From assembly GCF_000472865.1 (NCBI RefSeq), contig NZ_AXAP01000003.1, positions 1 through 64,000 on the forward strand: 64,000 bases of DNA. The letters run 5' to 3'. Position 1 is the stretch's first letter, and every line of letters begins with the position of its first letter. Of this stretch, positions 52,243-61,935 are shown piece after piece. Source of the DNA: Bradyrhizobium elkanii WSM2783. Its GTDB lineage: Bacteria > Pseudomonadota > Alphaproteobacteria > Rhizobiales > Xanthobacteraceae. The position numbers and the translations under genes were made by a program. The notes beneath the pieces are model-generated. The model did no database searches. It worked only from the letters and a program-made list of their open reading frames with translations, and was not told the DNA's origin.

Positions 52243-52854
52243 ATGACTTCCAGTACGAGAGCAAAGATGGTGGCGGGAGCGGCCGACCTCTTGAGCCGCC
52301 GTGGCGTCAACGCCACCAGCATGCGCGAAGTGGTGCGCCATACCGGCACGCCGCGCGGCTCGATCAGCCATCATTTTCCACGCGGCAAGCAGCAATTGAT
52401 CGAAGATGCGATCGTCTATGCCGGCGCACAGGTGAGCAAGCCGCTGGAGCAGTTCACGCGCGAGCGCGGCACGATCGATGGCTTGCGCGCCTTCATCGCA
52501 TTGTGGCGAAAAATTCTCGAGCGCAGCAGGTTTCAGGCCGGCTGCCCGGTGCTCGCCGTGGCGGTCGAGCGATATGTCTCCGACGCCATGGACAATGCGG
52601 GAGCGCCGGACGAAGCCGCGCAGCGCCACTTGCTCGATCTCGCCGACGGCGTGTTCGCGGACTGGCAGCAGATCATGATCGCCGCGCTGCGCCGCGACGG
52701 CGTGACGCCGGCCCGCGCGCGGCGGCTGGCCGCGCTGGTCGTCGCCTCGATCGAGGGCGCGCTCGCGCTGTGCCGCGCCGCCCGCAACGCGCAACCGCTC
52801 GACGATGTCAGGCAGGAACTCGAAGCGGTACTGTCGGCGGCGATATCGGCTTGA
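52243..52854 (+). CDS. TetR/AcrR-family regulator (LmrA/YxaF-like)
   Basis: The 203-residue protein has the TetR helix-turn-helix (TSMREVVRHTGTPRGSISHHFPRGKQQLIEDA, about 24-55). The C-terminal half has the FQAGCPVLAVAVE pattern of the LmrA/YxaF group, which senses small lipophilic molecules. It starts 141 bases from the divergent crotonase gene; the paired dyads in between suggest it represses both. An AGGCAAGG stretch precedes the ATG. Confidence 0.9.
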   Translation: MTSSTRAKMVAGAADLLSRRGVNATSMREVVRHTGTPRGSISHHFPRGKQQLIEDAIVYAGAQVSKPLEQFTRERGTIDGLRAFIALWRKILERSRFQAGCPVLAVAVERYVSDAMDNAGAPDEAAQRHLLDLADGVFADWQQIMIAALRRDGVTPARARRLAALVVASIEGALALCRAARNAQPLDDVRQELEAVLSAAISA

Positions 52855-52903
52855 ATTGAGCCGATGAGATGAGATCGAGTTGGTGCTATGCGGGAGGTGC
52901 AAA

Positions 52904-53032
52904 ACCTCTCCCCATCGGGGAGAGGTCGGATCGCATCGCAAGATGCGATCCGGGTGAGGGGCTCGAGTGCCCATGAGAAACCGTAACCCCTCACCCGGCG
53001 CTGCGCGCCGACCTCTCCCGATGGGAGAGGTG
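52904..53032. repeat. Intergenic palindromic repeat (CTCTCCC/GGGAGAG family), copy 2
   Basis: ACCTCTCCCCATCGGGGAGAGGT and ACCTCTCCCGATGGGAGAGGT form two hairpins at the ends. The inner pairs are GCATCGCAAGATGC and CGGCGCTGCGCGCCG. It resembles 28845-28998 and fills the spacer between two convergent genes. Confidence 0.8.
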
Positions 53033-53044
53033 AAGAGAGAGACA

Positions 53045-54634
53045 TCAACCTTCCGCCACCGCTTCGCTCCAGGCGTGGAACGGCTCCGCGGCGCCGCTGT
53101 TGCTGGCGCCGTCGCGCAGCACGACGCTGGGGCAAGCGAATTTCAGCGGCATCGTCTGCATCCGCGCTTCTTCATAGTCGAACCGTGCGCGCAGCGCCTC
53201 GCGCGCCGCTGGTGGCAGCCGCGCATCGCCGATCACGATTGCGCCTTCGCTGGCGTCGATCCTCGGCTGATGGATCGCGGCATCGAGGTTCATGCCGAAA
53301 TCCATCACGAAGGAGAGAAGCTGCGTCACCGCCGGAAGAATCCGCCGGCCACCTGAGGCGCCGACGGCGAGGCGCCGGCCGTCAGCAGCCTGCGCCACGA
53401 CCGGCGTATAGTTGGTCAGGCAGCGCTTGCCCGGCGCCAGCGAATTCGGCGTGCCCGGCGTCGGATCGAACCACATGATGCCGTTGTTCATGGTGATGCC
53501 GGTCTGTGGCGTCACGAATTTGGAGCCGAAGGTCGACAGCAGCGTTTGCGTCACCGCCGCCATGTTGCCATCGCGGTCGACGACGGAGAAATGCGTGGTG
53601 CAGGCGGGCGCGACCGCTTCCGCGCCGAGCGAGCGGCGGCCGTCGGCATCGCCCATGCCTTCCAGGCGTTCGCGATAGGCGGTCTGCAGCGCCTGTGCGT
53701 AAGCTGTGTAGGCGGCGGCCTCCGGGGAGGGCGAGGGCTGTACGCTCTGCTGCAGCAGGCGCAGCGTATGCGCGAGCGTCGGCCCTGCGGTCAGTTCGGG
53801 CGTCGCATAGACGTAGCCGCCGCGATAGGGGATGCGCAGCGGCTCGCGCACATGGGCGCGGAACGCAGCCAGATCCTCGACCGACAGTGCGCCGCCATTC
53901 TCACGGATGTCGGCGGCGATGCTGCGCGCCAGGCCGCCCTCATAGAAGTCGCGCGGTCCTTCGGCCGCGAGCTGCGCCATGGTTGCCTTCAGCCGGTCCT
54001 GCGGCAGTCGCAGCACGGACTTGATGCCCCATTGCGCATTCGGCGGCAGGCCGTCCTGCAGATAGGCAGCCGCGCTCGCCGGATAGCGGCGGAGATCGGC
54101 GGCTGAGCTTGCGATCATCAGCGTGGTCCACCAGTCGACCAGCAGGCCTTCGCTGGCGAGATCGACGCTCGGCTTGAGCAAGTCCTTCCACGGCAATTTG
54201 GCATGGCGGCGATGCGCCTCCTCCATGCCTGCCACCACGCCGGGCACCGCGACCGAGCCGGGGCCATGCAGGTTGCGGTCGTCCTTCACCCGCGCCCAGG
54301 GAAACAGGTCGGAAGCGGTGCCGTCGCCGGTCAGCGGATAGTCCTCGATGCGAAGGCTGTTCGGGGCCCGCATGCCGTAGTCGATCACCTCATAGCGGTT
54401 TTCGCGGGCGCGATAGAGCACCATCGCGCCGCCCCCGCCGATCCCGCTCATCCACGGCTCCACCACGCCGAGCGCAAAGGTGGTCGCGACCACGGCATCG
54501 ACGCAATCGCCGCCCGCCGCCAGCACGGCCGCGCCGACCTCGGCAGCCCTTCGCGATTGCGCGGCGACGATGCCGCGCTTGGAGGTGACGGCCGGTTTGC
54601 GGATCTGCTGGGTGTTGGAGAACTGGTCGGACAT
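53045..54634 (-). CDS. Gamma-glutamyltransferase family protein
   Basis: The 529-residue protein is an Ntn-hydrolase precursor. Autocleavage should occur before the Thr of CTTHFSVVDRDGNMAAVTQT, producing large and small subunits. The N-terminal part has GGDCVDAVVATTFALGVVEP and SGIGGGGAMVLYRA as in GGT and the related cephalosporin/glutaryl acylases. No signal peptide is visible, so it is probably cytoplasmic; substrate preference among gamma-glutamyl compounds is unknown. Confidence 0.88.
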   Translation of the reverse strand: MSDQFSNTQQIRKPAVTSKRGIVAAQSRRAAEVGAAVLAAGGDCVDAVVATTFALGVVEPWMSGIGGGGAMVLYRARENRYEVIDYGMRAPNSLRIEDYPLTGDGTASDLFPWARVKDDRNLHGPGSVAVPGVVAGMEEAHRRHAKLPWKDLLKPSVDLASEGLLVDWWTTLMIASSAADLRRYPASAAAYLQDGLPPNAQWGIKSVLRLPQDRLKATMAQLAAEGPRDFYEGGLARSIAADIRENGGALSVEDLAAFRAHVREPLRIPYRGGYVYATPELTAGPTLAHTLRLLQQSVQPSPSPEAAAYTAYAQALQTAYRERLEGMGDADGRRSLGAEAVAPACTTHFSVVDRDGNMAAVTQTLLSTFGSKFVTPQTGITMNNGIMWFDPTPGTPNSLAPGKRCLTNYTPVVAQAADGRRLAVGASGGRRILPAVTQLLSFVMDFGMNLDAAIHQPRIDASEGAIVIGDARLPPAAREALRARFDYEEARMQTMPLKFACPSVVLRDGASNSGAAEPFHAWSEAVAEG

Positions 54635-54800
54635 TGCGGTGTTCAGGCCTTCGCAGGGAGGGATCGAGGAGGCCTAGCATGCCGGGCACCGCAGGGTTAG
54701 GCAACCAGCCGCCAGATCGGAGGTTCAGGCCGAATCCGCATAGGTGGTGAGCTGTCAATCCTTCTCGGTTCAATCGGTTCGCATCGAGGAGATGCTTTCG

Positions 54801-55442
54801 TTATTCCGGCCACTTCGAGTTCAGGATGACGTCGCAGAAATTGATCCGGTGGTAGGTCGGGTCGCGCAGCGCCAGCACGTCCGCCTTGACGTTGCCGAAA
54901 GTCGTCTGCGGCTTCTTGATCGTGCCGGCCGCAAACGCATCGATGATGCCGTTCTTGAAGTCGTGGCCGCGCGGATGGTGGGCGCAGACCTCATGGCGCT
55001 GTGCGGCCGTGAAGGAGTCGAAATCCAGCCCCAACACGTCCATCTCGACGCCGGCCGTCACCAGCGCGACCACAGGCCGCTTGTGCTGCGGAATGCCCGG
55101 CGTGGTATGCAGCGCGATCGCGTCCCAGACGTCCTCGACATCGCGCTCATTGATGCGATGGGCGCGGAGGAAGCTTGCGGCGGCATCGGCGCCATCGACC
55201 TCGAAACGCTCGCTGGCGCTGGCATAGGGCGCCTGCAAGCCCATGTCGTGGAACATCGCGCCGACATAGAGCAGTTCATGGTCGACCTTCAGCCCGCGGC
55301 GCTGCCCGGCCAGAGCGCCGAACAGGAAGACGCGATTGGAATGGTGGTAGAGCAGTTCGGATTCGGTGTCGCGAACCAGTTCGTCGACCTCGCGCGCCAG
55401 CTTGCTGTCGGGAACGGTGATACCGGCAATGATCCTGGTCAT
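54801..55442 (-). CDS. HD-domain hydrolase, cyanamide-hydratase-like
   Basis: The 213-residue protein has the HD metal motif in LLYVGAMFHDMGLQ, preceded by the HHSNRVFLFGAL segment and followed by DAIALHTTPGI. These are the features of the cyanamide hydratase-like HD family. These enzymes bind divalent metal and hydrolyse or hydrate small nitrogen compounds; the natural substrate here is not known. AAGGACATC precedes the ATG. It is divergent from a GlxA-type regulator, which may control it. Confidence 0.85.
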   Translation of the reverse strand: MTRIIAGITVPDSKLAREVDELVRDTESELLYHHSNRVFLFGALAGQRRGLKVDHELLYVGAMFHDMGLQAPYASASERFEVDGADAAASFLRAHRINERDVEDVWDAIALHTTPGIPQHKRPVVALVTAGVEMDVLGLDFDSFTAAQRHEVCAHHPRGHDFKNGIIDAFAAGTIKKPQTTFGNVKADVLALRDPTYHRINFCDVILNSKWPE

Positions 55443-55663
55443 GATCTGATGTCCTTATGGTCTTGCTGAATTCCTTGCCGACTAACTGATGCTTTGCGCT
55501 GGCGCGAACAACGCCGCCGATCCCTGTGAAACGGTCAAAACACCGCGCTTTTCTGCCGATGGCGTTCGTGCAGGAAGCACTTGTCCGAAATGCATGGCTG
55601 GCTGGCAGGATTCCATGCATAGTCATGCCCCCATGACACGCGCAGCAACTGGATTGTTGGTCG

Positions 55664-56623
55664 ATGAAGGCGGTCGCGCTGGCGATCTTTCCGGGAGTGC
55701 AGGCGCTCGATGTCGCTGGCCCGCTTGACGTGTTCGCGGAGACTAATGCGTTCGTCGGAACGGATCGCGGCTACGTCCTCACGCTGATCGGTGCCGAACG
55801 GCAGCCGTACCGCGCGTCGAACGGGATGTCGATCACGCCGGAGATGACGTTTGCCGATGCGGAGCAGGCGTTCGATCTCGCGCTGGTCGCCGGCGGACCG
55901 GCGCTTCCGACCACGCCGCCGGATCCGCGGCTTGTCGACTGGCTTGGCGAGAGGGCCTCGCGCTGTCAGCAATATGGCTCAATCTGCACCGGCGCGTTCG
56001 CGCTCGGCCATGCCGGCCTGATCGACGGCAAGACGGTAACGACGCATTGGCAGAATGCGCCCAGCCTTGCCCGGCAATTCCCGAAGGCGAAGGTCGAGTT
56101 CGACCGCATCTATCTGCGCGACGGGCCGCTGCTCACCTCGGCCGGCGTCACGGCAGGAATCGATCTCGCGCTCGCGATCGTGCAGGATGATCACGGGCCG
56201 GAAGTCACTCTCGCGGTCGCCAAGCGGCTCGTCGTGGTGGCGCAGCGGCAGGGCGGGCAATCCCAGTTCAGTCCCTATCTCGTGCCGCCGGCCGACAAGG
56301 ATTCGCCGATCGCGCGCGTCCATACCCATGTGATGGCGCATTTGCGTGAGCGGAACGGTGTTGAGGTGCTGGCGCAGGTCGCCGGAATGAGCGCACGCAG
56401 TTTTGCGCGCGCGTTCAAGCGCGAGACCAATGTGACGCCGGCCGAATTCGTCGAAAGCGCGCGCGTCGATGCCGCGCGCAACCGCCTCGAAGGCTCCGAC
56501 CTTGCGCTGAAAGTGGTCGCGCATGAAAGCGGCTTTGGCAGCGCCGAGCATATGCGCGTCGTGTTCGTCAAGCGCCTCGGGATCACGCCGAGCCAGTACC
56601 GCGCAAGCTTTCGCAAAGTCTGA
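55664..56623 (+). CDS. GlxA-type transcriptional regulator (DJ-1/PfpI domain plus AraC HTH)
   Basis: The 319-residue protein joins a DJ-1/PfpI-like amidase domain (about 1-180, with the nucleophile-elbow region YGSICTGAFALGHAGLIDGK) to a C-terminal AraC-type double helix-turn-helix (about 215-315: VEVLAQVAGMSARSFARAFKRE and VVAHESGFGSAEHMRVVF). Regulators of this type respond to small metabolites. No strong ribosome site is seen. It is divergent from the HD hydrolase. Confidence 0.92.
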   Translation: MKAVALAIFPGVQALDVAGPLDVFAETNAFVGTDRGYVLTLIGAERQPYRASNGMSITPEMTFADAEQAFDLALVAGGPALPTTPPDPRLVDWLGERASRCQQYGSICTGAFALGHAGLIDGKTVTTHWQNAPSLARQFPKAKVEFDRIYLRDGPLLTSAGVTAGIDLALAIVQDDHGPEVTLAVAKRLVVVAQRQGGQSQFSPYLVPPADKDSPIARVHTHVMAHLRERNGVEVLAQVAGMSARSFARAFKRETNVTPAEFVESARVDAARNRLEGSDLALKVVAHESGFGSAEHMRVVFVKRLGITPSQYRASFRKV

Positions 56624-56799
56624 CCCGCCCCGTTCTGCGCGGGTTTCGCAGCCAATTCGGAAGAATGTCCCGAAATCCGTGCGAATCCGAAAGAGTCCGC
56701 AGGCTCTGGAAAGATACGCTCTGAGATGCACGGTATCGCAACCGTCGAGGACGGCCCGGAAACGCTGCGGCCGCCGACCAAGAAACAAGGATGGCACGA

Positions 56800-57306
56800 A
56801 TGCTCAAGTCCACGCGCCCCGAATTGCAGAGCCCGACCGACCTCAAGGCCGAGGCGACTCGCGATATCTCAGCCGCGCTCAGCGCCCTGCTGGCCGATGT
56901 GTTCGCGCTCTATGTCAAGACCAAGAACTTCCACTGGCATATGTCGGGCAGGCACTTCCGCGATTACCATCTTCTGCTCGACGAGCAATCCGACCAGATC
57001 TTCGCGATGACCGACCCGATCGCCGAACGCGCGCGCAAGATCGGCGGCACCACGATCCGCTCGATCGGTCAGATCGCACGCCAGCAGCGCATCCTCGACA
57101 ACGACGCCGACTATGTCGATCCGCAGGACATGCTCGCCGAACTGGGCAGCGACAACCAACAGCTCACGCGGGAGATGCGCCAGGTTCACAATGTCTGTGA
57201 CGAATATGGCGACGTCGCCACCGCGAGCTTGCTGGAAAACTGGATCGACGAGACCGAGCGCCGGACCTGGTTCCTCTATGAGGCGACGCGGAACAGGAAC
57301 TCTTGA
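56800..57306 (+). CDS. dps: Dps-family ferritin-like DNA-protection protein
   Basis: The 168-residue protein has the Dps four-helix bundle with the ferroxidase ligands in KTKNFHWHMSG, FRDYHLLLDEQSDQIFAMTDPIAERARKIGG. Dps stores iron, consumes hydrogen peroxide and protects DNA in stationary phase. The ATG at 56800 has AAGGA nine bases upstream; the ATG at 56791 touches that sequence and is less likely. The GlxA gene upstream ends 176 bases before. Confidence 0.93.
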   Translation: MLKSTRPELQSPTDLKAEATRDISAALSALLADVFALYVKTKNFHWHMSGRHFRDYHLLLDEQSDQIFAMTDPIAERARKIGGTTIRSIGQIARQQRILDNDADYVDPQDMLAELGSDNQQLTREMRQVHNVCDEYGDVATASLLENWIDETERRTWFLYEATRNRNS

Positions 57307-57360
57307 CCTGAGCCGTGTAGCCCGCCGCGAATTCGATGCCGAACCCGAGCTGAGGTGATC

Positions 57361-58218
57361 ATGGCCGCCGATGGTGCTTTCATCGAACGAACCGGCCTAA
57401 ACTGGCGGGGCGGCCGCGCGAGCTCTTCGTCGCGAGCGGTGGCGGAAGAGACCGCCATCGCGCTGACCTTCGACGGATCGACCTATGCCGTGATGATGGC
57501 GACGCCTGCCGATCTGAAGGATTTCGGCGTCGGCTTCGCCGTGACGGAGGGCATCGTTGCCCGCGCTGAGGAGATCAGGAGTCTCGATCTGATCGAGACT
57601 GATCTCGGCATCGAGGTCCGGATCTGGCTTGCAGAAAATCGGACCGCGGCCTTGTTCGCGCGGCGCCGTGCCTCGGTGGGCCCCGTCGGTTGCGGTCTTT
57701 GCGGCATCGAAAGCCTGGTGCAGGCGAGGCGCGCGGTTCCCAGGGTGAAGAAGGACGCGACGTTCGATGCCCGCGATCTCCTGGAAGCCATGGGTGCGCT
57801 TCCCTCGCTGCAGGACCTCAACCAGAAAACCCGCGCCGTGCATGCGGCCGGTTTCTGGCAGGCCGATGGCGGCGTCGGCCCGGTGCGCGAGGATGTCGGC
57901 CGCCACAACGCGCTCGACAAGCTCGCCGGCGCACTGATCCGCCACAACAGGTCGGTCTCGAACGGCGCCATTCTGCTCACGAGCCGCATCTCGGTCGAGA
58001 TGGTGCAGAAGACCGCCATGATCGGGGCGCCCGTCATCGTCGCCGTTTCCGCGCCGACGACGCTCGCGATCAAGACCGCTGACGAAGCGGGGATCACCTT
58101 GATCGCCATTGCGCGCGACGACGGCTACGAAGTGTTCACGCATCCCGACCGTGTTGTCTTCGCGCCGGGAATGCGTCGCCGTTCCGTTGAGACAGGCGAT
58201 GGCTTTGCGACGGCGTGA
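57361..58218 (+). CDS. fdhD: FdhD formate dehydrogenase accessory sulfurtransferase
   Basis: The 285-residue protein matches FdhD, which passes sulfur from IscS to the molybdenum cofactor of formate dehydrogenase. The key cysteines are 111 and 114 in VGCGLCGIESL. The family blocks DFGVGFAVTEGIV and VREDVGRHNALDKL with LTSRISVEMVQKTAMIG are clear. GAGGTG stands just before the ATG at 57361. No formate dehydrogenase gene is in this window; the Mo enzyme at 47.5-51.3 kb is of another class. Confidence 0.95.
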   Translation: MAADGAFIERTGLNWRGGRASSSSRAVAEETAIALTFDGSTYAVMMATPADLKDFGVGFAVTEGIVARAEEIRSLDLIETDLGIEVRIWLAENRTAALFARRRASVGPVGCGLCGIESLVQARRAVPRVKKDATFDARDLLEAMGALPSLQDLNQKTRAVHAAGFWQADGGVGPVREDVGRHNALDKLAGALIRHNRSVSNGAILLTSRISVEMVQKTAMIGAPVIVAVSAPTTLAIKTADEAGITLIAIARDDGYEVFTHPDRVVFAPGMRRRSVETGDGFATA

Positions 58219-58485
58219 ATGCTTTCGCGGCCTCGGCCAAAGTGAACGTTATCGGCGATAGCGGCAATCGTAGCCGTTTGTACTGATGTGCTTGCGTGCG
58301 GTCTTCCGCGCTGGCGCGTCGGTCTTGCTCGTGACGACGGAAATTCGCGTAGATTGTGGCAGCGCGGTGCTGACATGCAATTCCGTAAAAGACGTTCCTT
58401 TCAGGAAGCCTGTACGCGACCCTGCAGGTAGGCTTGCCGCAACGCCGATGCTTGCTTTTCGAACCGCGCATAAAGAGAGGCGACC

Positions 58486-59922
58486 ATGAGTGACTTCCGC
58501 AAGGAAACCGACAGTCTTGGCGAAGTCGATGTCCCCGCCGATAAGCTCTGGGGCGCCCAGACCCAGCGCTCGCTCGAGCACTTCAGCATCGGCAAGGATC
58601 TGATGCCGCGCGAGATGATCCATTCCTATGCGATCCTGAAGAAGGCCGCCGCGAACGCCAACCATGCCGGCAAGCGGCTCGATGCCAAGGTCCACAAGCT
58701 GATCGTCCATGTCTGCGACGAAATCCTGCAGGGCCAGCATCACGACATGTTTCCGCTGCACGTCTGGATGACCGGCAGCGGCACGCAATTCAATATGAAC
58801 GTCAACGAGGTGATCTCGAACCGATGCTGCCAGCTTGCGGGCACGCCGCTCGGCAGCAAGCATCCGGTTCATCCGAACGATCACGTGAACATGTCGCAAT
58901 CCTCGAACGACAGTTTTCCGTCCGCCATGTACATCGCAGCCGCGGTCAACGTGACGCAGCGCCTTGTTCCGGCAGTGAAGGCCCTGCACGACGCAATCGA
59001 CGCCAAGGCCAAGCAGTGGGACGACGTGGTCAAGATCGGCCGCACCCACATGCAGGATGCGACGCCGCTGACGCTCGGCCAGGAATGGTCGGGCTACGCC
59101 GGCATGCTCGCCGATGACCTTGCGCGGATCGAGGACGCGCTCAAGGGCGTGTTTCGGCTGGCGCTTGGCGGCACTGCCGTGGGCACCGGCATCAATGCGG
59201 CGCCGGGCTTTGCCGAGGCCGTCGCCGCCGAGATCGCGCGCCTGAGCGGGTTGCCGTTCGTCAGTGCGCCCAACAAGTTCACCGTGCAGGGCGCGCATGA
59301 TGCGCTGGTGCAGCTTTCCGGCACGCTGCGCACGCTTGCGGTCTCGCTCTACAAGATCGGCAACGACATCCGCCTGATGTCCTGCGGTCCGCGCGCCGGC
59401 TTTGCCGAACTGATGATCCCGGAGAACGAGCCGGGCTCCTCGATCATGCCGGGCAAGGTCAACCCGACCCAGGCCGAGGCGCTGACGATGATCGCGGTGC
59501 AGGTGATGGCGAACGACGTCGCGGTCGGGTTCGGCGGCGCCAGCGGCTATCTGGAGATGAACGTCTACAAGCCGCTGATGATCCACAACATCGCTCAGTC
59601 GATCACGATCCTGACCGACGGCTGCACGAATTTCCGCAAGTTCCTGGTCGAGGGCACCAAGCCCAACGAGAAAAAGATCAAGGAATATGTCGAGCGCTCG
59701 CTGATGCTGGTCACCGCGCTCGCGCCTGTGATTGGCTACGACAAGGCGTCGGCGATCGCGCACTACGCGATGGACAACGATCTCACGCTGAAGGCGGCGG
59801 CGCTGAAGCTCGGCTTCGTCAGCGAGCCGGAATTCGACCGCGTCGTCGATCCCGCCAAGATGGTCAAGCCCTATGTGGCCCAAGGCAACGCGCCGGTCAA
59901 AGCCGGCACACCGACGAGCTGA
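58486..59922 (+). CDS. fumC: Class II fumarate hydratase FumC
   Basis: The 478-residue enzyme interconverts fumarate and malate. It has the signature [30 protein letters not shown] and [18 protein letters not shown] with the catalytic His-Glu pair. Class II enzymes are iron-free and oxidant-resistant. AGAGAGG precedes the ATG. It begins a same-strand run with a cupin, malate:quinone oxidoreductase and quinol oxidase genes. Confidence 0.96.
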   Translation: MSDFRKETDSLGEVDVPADKLWGAQTQRSLEHFSIGKDLMPREMIHSYAILKKAAANANHAGKRLDAKVHKLIVHVCDEILQGQHHDMFPLHVWMTGSGTQFNMNVNEVISNRCCQLAGTPLGSKHPVHPNDHVNMSQSSNDSFPSAMYIAAAVNVTQRLVPAVKALHDAIDAKAKQWDDVVKIGRTHMQDATPLTLGQEWSGYAGMLADDLARIEDALKGVFRLALGGTAVGTGINAAPGFAEAVAAEIARLSGLPFVSAPNKFTVQGAHDALVQLSGTLRTLAVSLYKIGNDIRLMSCGPRAGFAELMIPENEPGSSIMPGKVNPTQAEALTMIAVQVMANDVAVGFGGASGYLEMNVYKPLMIHNIAQSITILTDGCTNFRKFLVEGTKPNEKKIKEYVERSLMLVTALAPVIGYDKASAIAHYAMDNDLTLKAAALKLGFVSEPEFDRVVDPAKMVKPYVAQGNAPVKAGTPTS

Positions 59923-59933
59923 AGGAGCGCAGC

Positions 59934-60338
59934 ATGATCAGATGCGTCAGGTTATGGACCGGTGAGGACAGCAATTCGCATTTCGAGGATGGGCTCATCG
60001 AGCTCGAGCCGGGCCAGCGCGGCGATTGGCTCAGCAGCAAGGCCGACGCCGTCACCATCTCCTTCCAGGAGACGGCATCGGGCGGCGCGTTCGCCTGGCA
60101 CACCGCGCCGATCCGCCAATTGGTGATCACGCTCTCCGGGACGCTGGAGTTCCAGACCCGCGATGGCGAGCACTTCCTGCTGCATCCCGGCGACATCCTG
60201 CTGGCGGAAGACACTGCCGGCTCCGGACATAGCTGGAAACTGACCGACAATTCATCCTGGCGCCGCGCCTATGTGGTGCTGCGGCCCGGTGCGCATGTGC
60301 CGTTCCGCTCCAAGGAGCAGCAGCCCGCCTCGGCGTGA
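59934..60338 (+). CDS. Small cupin-domain protein
   Basis: The 134-residue protein is a single cupin barrel. Motif 1 is spread over FAWHTAPIRQLVITLSGTLEFQT and motif 2 over GDILLAEDTAGSGHSW, so some metal ligands (His) are kept. GAAGGAG precedes the ATG, and the gene lies 11 bases after fumC and 40 bases before mqo, so it belongs to the same unit. It may be a small isomerase or a sensor; no specific role can be assigned. Confidence 0.8.
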   Translation: MIRCVRLWTGEDSNSHFEDGLIELEPGQRGDWLSSKADAVTISFQETASGGAFAWHTAPIRQLVITLSGTLEFQTRDGEHFLLHPGDILLAEDTAGSGHSWKLTDNSSWRRAYVVLRPGAHVPFRSKEQQPASA

Positions 60339-60378
60339 GTCGTTCAGGACAGCGATATCAACCCGGAAGGAGATATCC

Positions 60379-61917
60379 ATGCAGAGCACCCCCACTGGTG
60401 AGCCGGACGTCGTCCTCATCGGCGCAGGCATCATGAGCGCTACGGTAGGCGTTTTCCTCAAGGAACTGGAGCCGCAACTCACCATCTCGATGTTCGAGGT
60501 CTTGGAGGATTGCGGGCTGGAAAGCTCGGACGCCTGGAACAATGCCGGCACCGGGCACGCCGCCAATTGCGAGATGAACTACACGCCGGAGCGGCCCGAC
60601 GGCAGCGTCGACATTTCCAAAGCGCTGCAGGTCAATGTCGAATTCGATCTGTCGCGGCAGTTCTGGTCCTTTCTTGTCGGCAAGGGCGCGATCTCGGATC
60701 CGCGCACCTTCATTCACCCGGTGCCGCATATGAGCTTCGTATCCGGCGCCGACAATGTCGAGTTCCTCAGGAAGCGGTTCAAGGCGATGTCGGCCCATCA
60801 TTGCTATGAGGGCATGGAGTACACCGAGGATCCGAAGCAGATCGCCGACTGGGTGCCGCTGGTGATGGAAGGCCGTAGTGGCGACGATCCGGTCGCTGCA
60901 ACGCGGATCATCACCGGCACCGATGTCGACTACGGCTCGCTGACCCATCATCTGGTTCATCATCTCGTCAGCCAGCCCGGCTGCGCTGTCCACTACAAGA
61001 GCGCCGTCACCGATCTCATTCGCGATCAGGACAGTCGTTGGCGGATCGAGGTCCGCGATACCGACACCGGCGAGAAACGGTCGGTCAAGGCAAAGTTCGT
61101 GTTCATCGGCGCCGGCGGCGGCGCGCTGCCGCTCTTGCAGAAATCCGGCATTCCGGAAGGGAATGGCTATGGCGGCTTTCCCGTCTCGGGAATCTGGCTG
61201 CGCTGCGACGATGCCGCGGTCAATAAGCGTCACCACGCCAAGGTCTATGGCAAGGCTGCGGTCGGCTCGCCGCCGATGTCGGTGCCGCATCTCGACACCC
61301 GCGTCATCGGAGGGCAGCACTCGCTGTTGTTCGGGCCTTATGCCGGCTTCTCGAGCAAGTTCCTCAAGCATGGCTCGCGGCTTGATTTATTCGAGTCGAT
61401 CCGACCCGCCAACGTCGAACCGCTGCTTGCGGTGGCGCGCGACAATTTCGACCTGACCGAATATCTGATCGGGCAGGTGCTGCAGTCCGAGAGCCATCGG
61501 CTGGCGACGCTCGACCAGTATTATCCGAACGCTGATCCCAAGGACTGGCGGCTGCAGGTCGCAGGCCAGCGCGTCCAGATCATCAAGCCGGACGTCAAGC
61601 GCGGCGGACTGCTCGAATTCGGCACCGAACTGGTCGGCGCTGCTGATCATTCGCTGGTCGCGCTGCTTGGCGCGTCGCCGGGCGCCTCGACCGCGGCCTT
61701 CATCGCCATCAGCGTGCTGGAGAAGTGCTTTGCCGGCCAGCTCACGGCGAATGCCTGGCTGCCCAAGCTGAAAGAAATCATCCCCTCCTACGGCATATCG
61801 CTGATCGATGATGCGGATTTCTGCCGGCGCATCCGTGCGACCACCGCCAAAATTCTGAAGGTCGACAACATTCCACCGCCGGCCGCCACGCCGACCTCGG
61901 CAGCGCAACGGGCTTGA
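60379..61917 (+). CDS. mqo: Malate:quinone oxidoreductase
   Basis: The 512-residue FAD enzyme has the start DVVLIGAGIMSATVGVFLKELEP. The family blocks WNNAGTGHAANCEMNYTPE and FGPYAGFSSKFLKHGS, with the C-terminal LLGASPGASTAAFI, are characteristic of Mqo. It oxidises malate to oxaloacetate and reduces membrane quinone directly. AAGGAG precedes the ATG at 60379. It lies between fumC-cupin and cydA with an 18-base gap to the latter. Confidence 0.95.
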   Translation: MQSTPTGEPDVVLIGAGIMSATVGVFLKELEPQLTISMFEVLEDCGLESSDAWNNAGTGHAANCEMNYTPERPDGSVDISKALQVNVEFDLSRQFWSFLVGKGAISDPRTFIHPVPHMSFVSGADNVEFLRKRFKAMSAHHCYEGMEYTEDPKQIADWVPLVMEGRSGDDPVAATRIITGTDVDYGSLTHHLVHHLVSQPGCAVHYKSAVTDLIRDQDSRWRIEVRDTDTGEKRSVKAKFVFIGAGGGALPLLQKSGIPEGNGYGGFPVSGIWLRCDDAAVNKRHHAKVYGKAAVGSPPMSVPHLDTRVIGGQHSLLFGPYAGFSSKFLKHGSRLDLFESIRPANVEPLLAVARDNFDLTEYLIGQVLQSESHRLATLDQYYPNADPKDWRLQVAGQRVQIIKPDVKRGGLLEFGTELVGAADHSLVALLGASPGASTAAFIAISVLEKCFAGQLTANAWLPKLKEIIPSYGISLIDDADFCRRIRATTAKILKVDNIPPPAATPTSAAQRA

Positions 61918-61935
61918 GAAGGCAGGAGACTTCCG

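Noticed and set aside
56622..56647. Terminator after the GlxA-type gene
   Set aside because: ACCCGC and GCGGGT can pair but the stem is only six bases with a long loop and no T run, too weak to list.
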